Below, in pieces: positions 16,436-23,858 of a DNA stretch of 61,716 bases. Position numbers and translations under genes: made by a program. The stretch comes from a virus. The stretch is taken from IMG/VR virus record IMGVR_UViG_3300046506_000204, positions 1 to 61,716 of that record. One strand, 5' to 3'. Each line of letters starts with the position of its first letter. The first letter of the stretch is position 1. The notes under the pieces were generated by a model. That model did not search any database, was not told the origin of the DNA, and saw nothing but the letters and a program-made list of their open reading frames with translations.

Positions 16436-16662
16436 TAGCGGCGCTCCTTGCGCTGGCGCGCCTGGCCGCGCCTGCCCCTGGCCACGTCCAGCAGGACCAC
16501 CGGGGCCGGCACCGGGTTCCTCGCGCGCTGCTCGCGGCGCGTGACCTCGGCCATCGCGCGCACGCGGGCCGCCGCGCGCACCTGCAGGTCGGACGACAGG
16601 GCCTCGGCGAGGTTGCTGGCCTGGCGCGCCGCGCGCCAGTGGGCAATGAGGACGACGCTCAT
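16435..16662 (-). CDS. Small Arg-rich protein, 75 aa
   Basis: ATG at 16662 overlaps the stop of the next upstream gene, and its own stop shares a base with the DUF1064 start. The protein is helical in its first half and very Arg-rich at the C terminus (RGRRGQARQRKERR), suggesting nucleic-acid contact. No family is recognised. Confidence 0.6.
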   Translation of the reverse strand: MSVVLIAHWRAARQASNLAEALSSDLQVRAAARVRAMAEVTRREQRARNPVPAPVVLLDVARGRRGQARQRKERR

Positions 16663-17069
16663 GCTTGCTCCTTGGCGAGGGTGCAGTTGCCGTAGTGGCT
16701 GGGCAGGTCGCGCAGGTCGTTGCTGCCATCGCGGCGGCCGCGCGAGGACGGGATGTTCTGGCGCGACAGGGGTTTGAACGGGGGCATCTCGCGCGGCGGC
16801 ACCTTCGGCTGCTGGCTGGGGTCGGGCGGGACCTCGATCAGGCCGAACCGTTCCAGCAGCGCATCGCTGGCCCTGATCCGCGGGCCGGCCTCGCATACCG
16901 TGTCGGCGCAGCCGCGCACGACCAGGTCGCGGTACAGCTCGGAGATCTCGGCCAGCGTCAGGCGCAGCGTGCCGTGCTGCAGCACCCCCTCCTCCGGGGT
17001 AATCTGCGCGCCGGTCAGCAGCAACTTGATGATCTTGTACAGCTTGCTGTTCGTGTTCGGCATCTTCAT
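16659..17069 (-). CDS. Hypothetical protein, 136 aa
   Basis: Start at 17069 (MKMPNTNSKLY), with GGAGAG upstream. The first 85 residues are consistent with a winged-helix fold (KLYKIIKLLLTGAQITPEEGV, then LTLAEISELYRDLVVRG). The C-terminal tail is Pro-rich and probably disordered. A DNA-binding regulator of the early operon is possible. Confidence 0.62.
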   Translation of the reverse strand: MKMPNTNSKLYKIIKLLLTGAQITPEEGVLQHGTLRLTLAEISELYRDLVVRGCADTVCEAGPRIRASDALLERFGLIEVPPDPSQQPKVPPREMPPFKPLSRQNIPSSRGRRDGSNDLRDLPSHYGNCTLAKEQA

Positions 17070-17488
17070 GCGTGCTCTCCGTCGGAATACACCGGGTCCA
17101 GGCCGTTCGCGGCCAGCCACTCGGCCAGGCGCTGGTGGTTGTTGTCAGGGGTTTGGCGGTAGCCGTGCTCGATCGCCATCGCCAGGGTCAGGATGAAGTC
17201 GCGGTCGGGGCCGGGATGGCGCAGCGGCACGCGCCACTGCGCCATGTCCTCCACCGTCCAGCCGTAGTGCTCGGCCACGTCCTCGAGCGCCCGGATCACG
17301 CGGGCCAGGCGCGGGACGTCGTCCATCGCAGCCTGGTTGATGCGGATGCGCACCTTCTCGAGTTCAATGTCGGCCAGCTCCCAGTCGTAGAACCAGGCCA
17401 GCATGTTGAAGTCGATCATGAAGTCGCGCGAGACCGCGATCTTGCGGGTCGCGGGCGCTACCGGGCGCGGAGGACGGGACATGCGCAT
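17066..17488 (-). CDS. Hypothetical protein, 140 aa
   Basis: The first of two nearby ATG codons (17488 and 17482) has the better-spaced GAGG. A helical protein with two Trp-containing helices (MLAWFYDWELADIELEKV and EHYGWTVEDMAQW). The stop overlaps the following start. No recognised domain. Confidence 0.65.
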   Translation of the reverse strand: MRMSRPPRPVAPATRKIAVSRDFMIDFNMLAWFYDWELADIELEKVRIRINQAAMDDVPRLARVIRALEDVAEHYGWTVEDMAQWRVPLRHPGPDRDFILTLAMAIEHGYRQTPDNNHQRLAEWLAANGLDPVYSDGEHA

Positions 17489-17492
17489 CCGC

Positions 17493-18065
17493 TTACGCCT
17501 CGGTGCGGATGCTGGTGGTGAACGCGCTCATGGTCGCGTAGGTGTCGGCCACGCCAGCCGCGGTGCCGGCGAAGGTGCGCAGGTACTTGGGGTCGATGCC
17601 CAGGTTCTGGCCGCCCAGCTCGGCCTTCTGGCCGCAGGCGTCGTAGCGCACGATCCAGCCGTTTTCCTGCTCGACTTCGCGGCGCAGGGCGCGGGTCTTG
17701 GCCTCGGTGAAGTCCTTGCTGGCGTTGTCGCCGTCGTCGGTGACGACGTTGACGATCACCTTGTCGGCCCAGCCCTCGGCCGTGATGCGGGCGCGCTGGC
17801 GCAGCAGGGTGCGGCAGATCGCGTCCCAGACGGCGGTGGTGCCGACCGGCTCGTAGTGCACGCTGGTGAGACTGCCCAGGTGCGCGATGTTGACGCCCTC
17901 GTACAGCAGGTCGATCTTGTCGTCGAACAGGACCAGGGTGGCGCGGGCCTGGCCCGGCACCGTCCTCTGCTCGGACAGGAAGCTGTTGTAGCCGGCGATC
18001 GTGTCGTGGCGCAGGTGGCTCATCGAGCCGCTGCGGTCCAGGATGCTGATGATCTCTACTTTCAT
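17493..18065 (-). CDS. von Willebrand factor A domain protein
   Basis: A 190-residue single vWA domain. The MIDAS motif D-R-S-G-S-M lies at residues 10-15 after the first strand (VEIISIL). The conserved Thr lies in VGTTAVWDA near residue 75 and the Asp in VVTDDGDN near residue 110. It is predicted to be a cytosolic metal-dependent protein-protein interaction module. Phages often carry such solo vWA proteins without known partners. It sits just downstream of the primase-helicase pair. Confidence 0.87.
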   Translation of the reverse strand: MKVEIISILDRSGSMSHLRHDTIAGYNSFLSEQRTVPGQARATLVLFDDKIDLLYEGVNIAHLGSLTSVHYEPVGTTAVWDAICRTLLRQRARITAEGWADKVIVNVVTDDGDNASKDFTEAKTRALRREVEQENGWIVRYDACGQKAELGGQNLGIDPKYLRTFAGTAAGVADTYATMSAFTTSIRTEA

Positions 18066-18313
18066 GTGGTCCCTTTGCTGGTTATAGGTACTGCCTGCTG
18101 TTCGATGCTCAGTGCTACCGTCTCTTCCCCAACACCTCTGATGGTGGGCAGACGTAGCCTTCCCTGACGCCTGCCTTTACGCACACCTCCGACGGAGCCG
18201 CACGACGCGCCAGCCTTACGGTTCATGGGTGCTGGCTTCGCCGCCCATCGCTCCTGTCTCAGAACCTGTCCCACAGTAGGAGCCTTCACCACGCACCGCT
18301 GCCGTCTTCCCAA
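18062..18313 (-). CDS. Possible small basic protein, 54-83 aa
   Basis: A frame with possible TTG (18313), GTG (about 18292) or ATG (18226) starts ends in an ATGA overlap with the vWA gene. The product would be very basic (GGVRKGRRQGRLRLPTIRG). GC content and codon use differ from the neighbours, and no good ribosome site is seen. It could equally be a non-coding spacer or structured RNA in the operon. Confidence 0.35.
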   Translation of the reverse strand: MGRRQRCVVKAPTVGQVLRQERWAAKPAPMNRKAGASCGSVGGVRKGRRQGRLRLPTIRGVGEETVALSIEQQAVPITSKGTT

Positions 18314-18337
18314 CCGACCAGTGCGCTGTCTTGCCGC

Positions 18338-19228
18338 TTACCGGATCACCGGGCGCGCGGCGCGCGTGAGCGCCATGCGCAGCTTTCTCGGGCCTTCATC
18401 ACCCCATTCCAGCAGCGCGTCGGCCCAGTCGGTGCCGATGATGTTTTCCGGGTACGCCATCCCGCAGCCGAGCAGTTCGGCCGCTTTCTGCGCTTTCTCC
18501 ACGCCCGGGTTGAAGCCACGGCGGGCGCAGGTCTCCCAGTCGTTGTCGCCGCACACCACGGCCAGCCCCTCGACGCGGGCGCGCTTGGCCACCGCGACCA
18601 GGTTGCCGGCGTCCAGGCAGATCTCGACCTGCGCGGTGGGCACGTTCTGGAAGATCGCCAGGCCGGTCGCAAACCCTTCCGTGAACGCATGCAGCACGGC
18701 GCCGGGGCGCTGCAGGACCAGCGACACCTCGCGCGTCGAGCAGCCGGTGTAGTTTTTCTTGGTGCCGTCGGGCCAGATGCGCTGCACGGTGGCCAGGCGC
18801 CCGTCCCTGAACAGCGGCCAGACCAGCGCCTCGCCGTCCAGGCGCAGCTTGTCGCCGCCGAACATCGACAGGCCCTTGCGCGTCAGGTACGGGTGGCCGT
18901 CGTACAGGCGCGGCAGCGACTGGTAATAGCGGACCATGCCCTGATAGGCGCGCGCGGCCCTCTCGCGCTCGCGCTGGCGGCGGATCTCGTTGTCGCGCTC
19001 GATGCGCTTTCTCTCCATCGGCGGGACCGGGGTGTCGTCGGTCCACTCGATCCACTCTTCGTCGACCGCGTAATCCTTGAAGTAGCCGCGGCGGCCGTCC
19101 ACGCGCAGCATGTAGGCGCCGTTCTTCTTCTTCGGCTTGTCGACCGTCGCACAGCGATACCACTTGCCGTTGGCGACGACCTCGCGCGGGAGAAAACCGG
19201 CGGCCAGCAGGGTGTTATGGAAATCCAT
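18338..19228 (-). CDS. Toprim DNA primase
   Basis: 296 residues. The start at 19228 overlaps the helicase stop; longer frames are rejected as read-through of helicase DNA. The C-terminal Toprim domain shows the glutamate motif T-E-G-F-A-T-G-L-A near residue 185 and the metal motif V-C-G-D-N-D near residue 228. The N-terminal region has RRGYFKDYAVDEEW, a beta element found in phage and TraC-like primases, but no zinc finger is evident. It would make primers for phage or plasmid DNA synthesis with the adjacent helicase. Confidence 0.88.
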   Translation of the reverse strand: MDFHNTLLAAGFLPREVVANGKWYRCATVDKPKKKNGAYMLRVDGRRGYFKDYAVDEEWIEWTDDTPVPPMERKRIERDNEIRRQRERERAARAYQGMVRYYQSLPRLYDGHPYLTRKGLSMFGGDKLRLDGEALVWPLFRDGRLATVQRIWPDGTKKNYTGCSTREVSLVLQRPGAVLHAFTEGFATGLAIFQNVPTAQVEICLDAGNLVAVAKRARVEGLAVVCGDNDWETCARRGFNPGVEKAQKAAELLGCGMAYPENIIGTDWADALLEWGDEGPRKLRMALTRAARPVIR

Positions 19229-20724
19229 CAGGCGCCCACTTTCTTCTTGAAACCCATCTTCTTGCCGAACGCGATGTCCAGCGACGTCAGCTTGTTGCGC
19301 ACGTACTGCTTGGCCTCGACCGGGACGACGTCGGCGAACGGGATGTTCGGGGCCAGCTGGTTGGTCAGGCGTGCGTAGCGGTTCCTGGCCCAGCTCTCCG
19401 GGTTCTCCTTCTTGCGGCGGATCGCCTCGTGCACCAGCTGCGGGTACAGGTCGTCGGCCAGCTCGGCGGGATTGCGGGCGGCCAGCAGCTCGACCAGGCT
19501 GCCCGGCTCGTGGCGCACGGCCTCCTTCGGCGGGTAGACGTGGCCGCAGGTCGGGCAGTACGGCATCGGGTGGTGCAGGCACTTGCAGGCCGGGCATTTC
19601 ACCGGCTTGACTTCGCCCTTCTCGCGGCTCTTGCCGGCGCTGGCGCGGCGGCCGCGCTCGAAGTCCAGTGCACCCTCGGCGAAGAACCGGGTCCACTTGT
19701 CCCAGAAGCGCTCGGAATTGCCCGAGTGGTCCAGCACGATGCAGGCGTCCTTGCCGTCGGCGATGCGCAGGCCCCGGCCGAACAGCTGGATGTACTCGGC
19801 GAGCGAGTTGGCCAGCGGGCGCGCCATGATGACCACGCCAATGTCCGGCACATCAAACCCTTTACTCGCGGCCGTCACGGTGATGAGGCCCCGGATCGCC
19901 GAGTCCGGGCGGCGGAACTCCTCGACCACTTCGGCGCGCTCGACGTCGTCCTCGCGGTAGGTGTAGGCGCGGGTGATGATGCCGGCGGCCAGGAACTGGC
20001 GCTCCAGCTCCTGGACGTGGGCGGTGTCGACGGCCGAGCAGATGAATTTCCTGTCCTGGCCGAGCCGCAGGTACTCGGCCACGCAGTCGCCCACGACTTT
20101 GCTGGCGCGGCGGCTGGTCTCGCCAATGTCGAATTCGCCGTTCACGATCGGCACCCCGGCCATGTCCGGCTCGCGGGCGGCGAAGATGCGGAACGGCGCC
20201 AGGAAGCCGCGGCGGATCAGGTCGTTGGTGGTGGCCACGTTGATGAGGACGTCGTACATCTTGTCCAGGCCGCGCGTAAACGGGGTGGCGGTGAGGCCGA
20301 TGAACACGGTCGAGCCGTCGTCCTCGGCCATGCGCTTTTTCACCGTCTGGCTGATCGTGTGGCACTCGTCGATCAGGACCACGACACTGGACGGCCAGGC
20401 GCGGCGCGCCAGGGTCTGGCTGGAACACACCTGCACGCGCTCCCACGGCCACGCGCGCGGGTGCTGGGCCTGCACCACGCCGTGCGCGATCCCCTCGGCA
20501 TCGAACACGCGCGAGGTCTGGTCGATCAGGTTGATGCGGTCGCAGACAAACGCGGCGCGGTTGCCCTTCCTGACCGTCTCCTTGACCATGAAGGCGCCGA
20601 TCTTGGTTTTCCCGGAGCCGGTCGGCGCGACCAGGCAGATGCGGCGGTAGCCGGCGCGGATCGCGTTGCGGATCGCCTCGATCGCGTCGATCTGGTAGTC
20701 GCGCAGGTCGCCAAAGTTTTCCAT
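19228..20724 (-). CDS. Superfamily II DNA helicase with C-terminal zinc ribbon
   Basis: 498 residues. Q-motif-like LRDYQIDAI leads into Walker A (APTGSGKT, residues 34-41), DECH box (VLIDECHTI) and motif III (GLTATP), then the second RecA domain with GFDVPDIG and the arginine-finger motif QLFGRGLR. After about residue 380, CPACKCLHHPMPYCPTC forms a zinc ribbon. The family resembles SSL2/type III restriction-like phage helicases (compare phage UvsW-like proteins). It overlaps the primase gene and forms the replication core of the leftward early operon. Confidence 0.92.
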   Translation of the reverse strand: MENFGDLRDYQIDAIEAIRNAIRAGYRRICLVAPTGSGKTKIGAFMVKETVRKGNRAAFVCDRINLIDQTSRVFDAEGIAHGVVQAQHPRAWPWERVQVCSSQTLARRAWPSSVVVLIDECHTISQTVKKRMAEDDGSTVFIGLTATPFTRGLDKMYDVLINVATTNDLIRRGFLAPFRIFAAREPDMAGVPIVNGEFDIGETSRRASKVVGDCVAEYLRLGQDRKFICSAVDTAHVQELERQFLAAGIITRAYTYREDDVERAEVVEEFRRPDSAIRGLITVTAASKGFDVPDIGVVIMARPLANSLAEYIQLFGRGLRIADGKDACIVLDHSGNSERFWDKWTRFFAEGALDFERGRRASAGKSREKGEVKPVKCPACKCLHHPMPYCPTCGHVYPPKEAVRHEPGSLVELLAARNPAELADDLYPQLVHEAIRRKKENPESWARNRYARLTNQLAPNIPFADVVPVEAKQYVRNKLTSLDIAFGKKMGFKKKVGA

Positions 20725-21053
20725 TACACGCCCCGCACCAGTTTGCGCACGCGCTCGAACAGGTCGTGCTCGCTGGGCGCTTCCACCAGGGCCACCAGGT
20801 CGGCCAGCAGCCGGCGCTGGTGCTGCAGCTGGCGTTTATGGTTGTCGCGCTCGCGGGCCAGCTCGTTGCCGCGCGCGATCTCCTGGTCGAGACGGCGCTT
20901 GATGCCGAAGCGGGCGCGGATCTCGGCCGCCAGCAGGTCGCCGCGGTGGCCGGCGGCAAGCGCGTCGAGCTGGGCGGTCAGGATCTCGACCTCCTCTCTC
21001 AAGAGGTCGATCATTTCCTCGGCCGACGGCACGTCCAGGTCGTCCTCGTTCAT
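20724..21053 (-). CDS. Coiled-coil protein, 109 aa
   Basis: ATG at 21053 overlaps the upstream stop. Most of the protein forms a long helix with heptad-like spacing (LREEVEILTAQLDALA, later RLDQEIARGNELARERDNHK). It is likely an oligomeric helper of the adjacent helicase; no family is recognised. Confidence 0.65.
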   Translation of the reverse strand: MNEDDLDVPSAEEMIDLLREEVEILTAQLDALAAGHRGDLLAAEIRARFGIKRRLDQEIARGNELARERDNHKRQLQHQRRLLADLVALVEAPSEHDLFERVRKLVRGV

Positions 21054-21481
21054 TTGCACACCTTCCAGTGGCTGCCATTACCGCGGCGCATGTCATCGAC
21101 GCTGGCGATCTCCACGGACGTGTTCAGGCTCAGGCGGTTGCGCTCGCGTCGGTAGGCCCGGCGCGCTTCGTCGACGTAGACCGACGGGCGCCGGGTGCAC
21201 ACGAACGCCTCGACCTGCGGGGCCAGCGCCAGGCGCGCGCTGTCGCCGACGGCATCGAACAGCGCGTCCGACAGCGGGCGGTTGGCGTCGGCCAGGTAGG
21301 TGCGCACCAGGTGCTTCCTGATGAACGCATGGGGGCCGGGCAGCCAGGGGTACAGCGCGTTGGCCTGGTCGAAGTCGATCCGCGGGCCGCCGTCGGCCAG
21401 CGCGGTGAGATAGGTCCGCAGCGACCAGTCCTTGACCCAGGCGACGATGAAATACTCGGCGGCTTTCTTGCGGTCCATCAT
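21050..21481 (-). CDS. Hypothetical protein, 143 aa
   Basis: Start at 21481 overlaps the stop of the Ref-like gene. A helical soluble protein with conserved-looking aromatic residues (YFIVAWVKDWSLRTYL). The C terminus is basic. No recognised domain. Tight coupling on both sides places it in the replication-recombination operon. Confidence 0.65.
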   Translation of the reverse strand: MMDRKKAAEYFIVAWVKDWSLRTYLTALADGGPRIDFDQANALYPWLPGPHAFIRKHLVRTYLADANRPLSDALFDAVGDSARLALAPQVEAFVCTRRPSVYVDEARRAYRRERNRLSLNTSVEIASVDDMRRGNGSHWKVCK

Positions 21482-21882
21482 GGCTCGATCCCCAGCTTCT
21501 CGTTGCACAGGGCGCGCAGTTCCTGCTGCGTGCCGTACAGCTGCTCGAAGCGCGCCTTGTTCGGGTGCACCGCGACCAGGCTCTGGTCGACGCCGGTGCC
21601 CTGTTGGTGGTGGCCGGCGCAGAGCGGCAAAACGTTCAGGTGGCAGCCTGGTTTCGTGCGGCCGTCGATGTGGTGGATCGAGACGTAGTCGCTGGTGGCC
21701 AGGCCGGCCACGCGGCAGGCGATGCAGCCGATCTCGCTGGCCAGGCGGTCCCAGTAGGCGTGCTCCTGCGCGCTCACGGCGCGCTGGCGGCTTTTCAGGC
21801 CGGTCTTGGAACGCGACTTGGGCTGTTTTTCACGCGCCCGGGTCGAAAACCCGCTGCGCTTGAGAATCGCGGTGCGCTTCAT
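21478..21882 (-). CDS. Ref-like RecA-dependent HNH nuclease
   Basis: 134 residues from the ATG at 21882; an Arg/Lys-rich N-terminal tail comes first, as in phage P1 Ref. The core carries C-I-A-C, VSIHHIDGRTKPGCHLN, then LPLCAGHHQQG, then HPNKARFEQLYGTQQEL. These are the zinc cysteines and the HNH metal-site histidines of the Ref family. P1 Ref makes targeted cuts guided by RecA filaments. Presence in another phage-plasmid fits a recombination or DNA-degradation role during lytic growth. Confidence 0.85.
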   Translation of the reverse strand: MKRTAILKRSGFSTRAREKQPKSRSKTGLKSRQRAVSAQEHAYWDRLASEIGCIACRVAGLATSDYVSIHHIDGRTKPGCHLNVLPLCAGHHQQGTGVDQSLVAVHPNKARFEQLYGTQQELRALCNEKLGIEP

Positions 21883-22451
21883 TTGAGGGACCCGGCCTTG
21901 ACCACGCGCAGTTCCAGCTGGCGCGCCAGGTAGACCTCGAGCTGGGCGCCCTTCGAGCGGTTCCAGCCCGGCAGCACGACCAGGGTGTCGCAATGGGTCA
22001 GCATGGCGACGATGTCATGGCGCATGTAGCCGGCCCAGGTCGTGTCCGGGGCCAGCTCGAACTCGGCCGGATTGATGACGCGGTAGCCCAGGTTGCGCAG
22101 GCGCGCGGCTTCGGCATTGAAGGCGGGACGGTTCAGGTCGACCTTGCCGGTCATCGGCCCGGAGAGATAGATCGCGTTGGTCGGCGGCGTGTGGCGGTAG
22201 GGCCGGACCTCGACCAGGTTGTAGGCCTCGTTGAGCTGTTCGCACTGGGCCACGCCTTCGCAGGCGCGCTCGATCCCGCTGCAGCGCCTGACCGGGGTGC
22301 CCTTTTTCAGCCACTGGTGCACGGCCTGCGGCGACACGCCCAGCTCGCGGGCCAGCGCACTGAACGAGCCGGCCTGGTTGGCGGCGACCTCCAGGAACCC
22401 CTGCTCGCGGTGCCGGCGGGCGGCGCGCATCCGTGCGGAAAGTTTTTTCAT
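21879..22451 (-). CDS. HTH (YdaS-like) fused to DUF4406 domain
   Basis: 190 residues. Residues about 20-60 form a YdaS/Cro-like helix-turn-helix (FSALARELGVSPQAVHQWLKKG, abbreviated). Residues about 90-185 match DUF4406, a nucleoside deoxyribosyltransferase-like Rossmann fold: AIYLSGPMTG at the first strand, VINPAEFE, then DIVAMLTHCDTLVVLPGW and SKGAQLEVYLA. It is the first gene of the leftward early operon, the position of Cro-type regulators, and its promoter overlaps the three operators. A regulator whose DNA binding is coupled to a nucleotide-binding domain is an attractive inference. Confidence 0.82.
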   Translation of the reverse strand: MKKLSARMRAARRHREQGFLEVAANQAGSFSALARELGVSPQAVHQWLKKGTPVRRCSGIERACEGVAQCEQLNEAYNLVEVRPYRHTPPTNAIYLSGPMTGKVDLNRPAFNAEAARLRNLGYRVINPAEFELAPDTTWAGYMRHDIVAMLTHCDTLVVLPGWNRSKGAQLEVYLARQLELRVVKAGSLK

Positions 22452-22465
22452 GGGATAGATTCTAC

Positions 22466-22515
22466 AAGCAACACTTTAAATATCAAGTGAAACTTTAGAG
22501 AATCAAGCGCCACTT
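22466..22515. promoter_or_regulatory. Three-site operator array (left)
   Basis: Three 11-bp sites of form AAGYnnnACTT: AAGCAACACTT (22466-22476), AAGTGAAACTT (22485-22495) and AAGCGCCACTT (22505-22515). Centre spacings are 19 and 20 bp, about two helical turns. They cover the leftward promoter and the region upstream of the repressor gene. The adjacent repressor is the obvious ligand. Confidence 0.72.
22477..22506 (-). promoter_or_regulatory. Leftward early promoter
   Basis: Read leftward: TTGATT (22506-22501) as -35, 18-bp spacer, TATTTA (22482-22477) as -10. The middle operator lies in the spacer, the right operator overlaps the -35 and the left operator abuts the -10, so repressor binding would block it. 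It would drive the 22451 gene and the operon behind it. Confidence 0.6.
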
Positions 22516-22517
22516 AT

Positions 22518-22534
22518 CATAACGCTGTGTTATG
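22518..22534. repeat. Palindrome in repressor leader
   Basis: CATAAC (22518-22523) and GTTATG (22529-22534) flank GCTGT. It lies between the operator array and the repressor start, overlapping the probable transcription start (TATCAT at 22515-22520 as a candidate -10). It could bind a second regulator, for example the Cro-like HTH protein. Confidence 0.45.
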
Positions 22535-22547
22535 TTGCGCCTTGGGA

Positions 22548-22561
22548 AAACGACACACCAC
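22548..22561 (+). promoter_or_regulatory. Lone replication iteron in repressor leader
   Basis: AAACGACACACC here is identical to the 12-bp iteron core repeated at oriV, 14 kb away. It lies 20 bases upstream of the repressor ATG, within its leader, on the same strand as the oriV copies. The replication initiator could bind here and repress or sense the lysogeny switch. Confidence 0.65.
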
Positions 22562-22580
22562 CACAAGAGGGAGTACGCCA

Positions 22581-23210
22581 ATGCCAACAATCCATGATCG
22601 GATTAAGCGCCGCAGAGAGGAGCAGGGCCTCAGTCGCGCCCAGCTTGCCAAGAAGTGTAAGGTCACACCGCAGGCCGTCTATGGGTGGGAGGAACTAGGG
22701 GCCATGCCATCGTTCAATCGGTTAAAAACTGTTGCCGAAGTCTTAAAAACAACATCGGAATACTTGTCGGGTGGAATTGATGTTAATGTTCCGTTAGCAG
22801 AAAAATACACCTTGGTAAGATTGCTAGGGACCGACAAGGAAGGAGGCATAGCAGTGCAGCACAACATCGAAGTTGGCGGACTCGCTGACGACCAATACAG
22901 CTTTGCCTATCGCAGGGATTTCCTGCAGCAGCTGGGCGTATCGCCCGAAGCCTGCCGCGTCTACATGACCACCGATGACAGCATGAACCTGGGCCAGCAG
23001 CTGCTGGTCGACACCAGCCAGAAGAACCTGCAGGACGACAAGGTGTTCCTGATCGACACCCCGGCCGGCCTGAAAGTGCGTCGCGTGTTCATCCAGATCG
23101 ACGGCCAGGTGCGCGTTTGCGCCGACCGCGCCAACGTGCCCGAGCAGCTGGTCCCGGCCTCGGCCGTCAAGCCCATAGGCCGGGTTGTTGCCCAGCAGGG
23201 GGCGCTATAG
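22581..23210 (+). CDS. S24-type phage repressor (CI-like)
   Basis: 209 residues from the ATG with AGAGGGAG upstream. Residues 5-60 are an XRE-type helix-turn-helix (GLSRAQLAKKCKVTPQAVYGW). The C-terminal half resembles the LexA/CI S24 domain, with T-D-D-S-M in the nucleophile position followed by the expected strands. Where the catalytic lysine is expected (V-K-R-L), this protein reads V-R-R-V-F, so self-cleavage may be lost. The gene is flanked by two operator arrays and ends in a strong terminator, as expected for the lysogeny regulator. Its own start region carries an oriV iteron. Confidence 0.87.
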   Translation: MPTIHDRIKRRREEQGLSRAQLAKKCKVTPQAVYGWEELGAMPSFNRLKTVAEVLKTTSEYLSGGIDVNVPLAEKYTLVRLLGTDKEGGIAVQHNIEVGGLADDQYSFAYRRDFLQQLGVSPEACRVYMTTDDSMNLGQQLLVDTSQKNLQDDKVFLIDTPAGLKVRRVFIQIDGQVRVCADRANVPEQLVPASAVKPIGRVVAQQGAL

Positions 23211-23234
23211 CGCAACAGTGCGCCGCCACCCGGA

Positions 23235-23260
23235 GCCGACCTTAGCGTCGGCTTTTTTTT
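23235..23260 (+). terminator. Rho-independent terminator after repressor
   Basis: GCCGAC (23235-23240), loop CTTAGC, GTCGGC (23247-23252), then eight T. Insulates the rightward early operon from repressor transcription. Confidence 0.9.
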
Positions 23261-23349
23261 CGTCTCAACGAGTCTCTCCGTGTCTCACAGAGGCGCGGAG
23301 GCTCGCGTTGCTTTGCGTTATCACAACAAGTTAACCTGACTGTAATCTC

Positions 23350-23403
23350 AAGTTTTATTGAAGAGTTCAAAGTTTCCCTTGTAAATTAAAGTCAAACTTT
23401 AAT
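23350..23403 (+). promoter_or_regulatory. Three-site operator array and rightward early promoter
   Basis: AAGTCAAACTT at 23389-23399 is a perfect match to the left-array consensus and is the core of a 19-bp palindrome (ATTAAAGT/ACTTTAAT, 23385-23403). AAGTTTCCCTT (23370-23380) matches with one change, AAGTTTTATTG (23350-23360) with two. Spacings are 20 and 19 bp. A promoter fits between them: TTGAAG (23358-23363), 18 bp, TAAATT (23382-23387), driving the 23445 operon. Confidence 0.65.
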
Positions 23404-23444
23404 AGACTGGTTCCTGTTTCCCATCGACAAACAGGAGCCGCCCG

Positions 23445-23858
23445 TTGGACTATACCGCCCCCTATACGCTGTTCGGACTGACGCTGGCCGTCGGTCCGCA
23501 TGAGCACGACAGCGAGCCGGCCCGCTTCGCCGGCACCGTCGTACTGGACGTCGACTTCACCTACGACAAAGGCTACCCGGCGCGCCCGGCCAGCCTGGAC
23601 GACCCGGGCGAAGAGGGCCAGCCCGAGCATTTCGACTTCAAGCGCGTGCGGGCCACGCACCCGGTGGTGGCGGCGACGGCTGACAAGACCGTGAGCGTCA
23701 TCGTCAACACCGGCGCCGACATCCACGACCGCCTGCCGTTCGCCACCCTGGCCCGGATCGAGGCGGATCTGATCGAGCGCCGCCGCCTGAGCCAGGACGA
23801 CGCCAAGGTCGACCAGGCCGTGATCGCCCGCTTCCTCGACCTCGAGGCGCTGCAATGA
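23445..23858 (+). CDS. First gene of rightward early operon, 137 aa
   Basis: TTG start at 23445 with CAGGAG 9 bases upstream; no closer ATG fits. The protein is acidic, begins with MDYTAPYTLFGLTLAVGP and has a beta-rich first half. No recognised domain. It lies directly behind the repressor-controlled promoter, so it should be made immediately on induction, a position often used for anti-host or regulatory functions. The stop overlaps the next ATG. Confidence 0.68.
   Translation: MDYTAPYTLFGLTLAVGPHEHDSEPARFAGTVVLDVDFTYDKGYPARPASLDDPGEEGQPEHFDFKRVRATHPVVAATADKTVSVIVNTGADIHDRLPFATLARIEADLIERRRLSQDDAKVDQAVIARFLDLEALQ

Noticed and set aside
18338-19696. 452-codon version of the primase gene
   Set aside because: The upstream part is out-of-frame helicase DNA; the ATG at 19228 overlaps the helicase stop and gives a normal primase.
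19429-21321. 630-codon open frame opposite the helicase operon
   Set aside because: Shadow of several overlapping genes with strong motifs on the minus strand.
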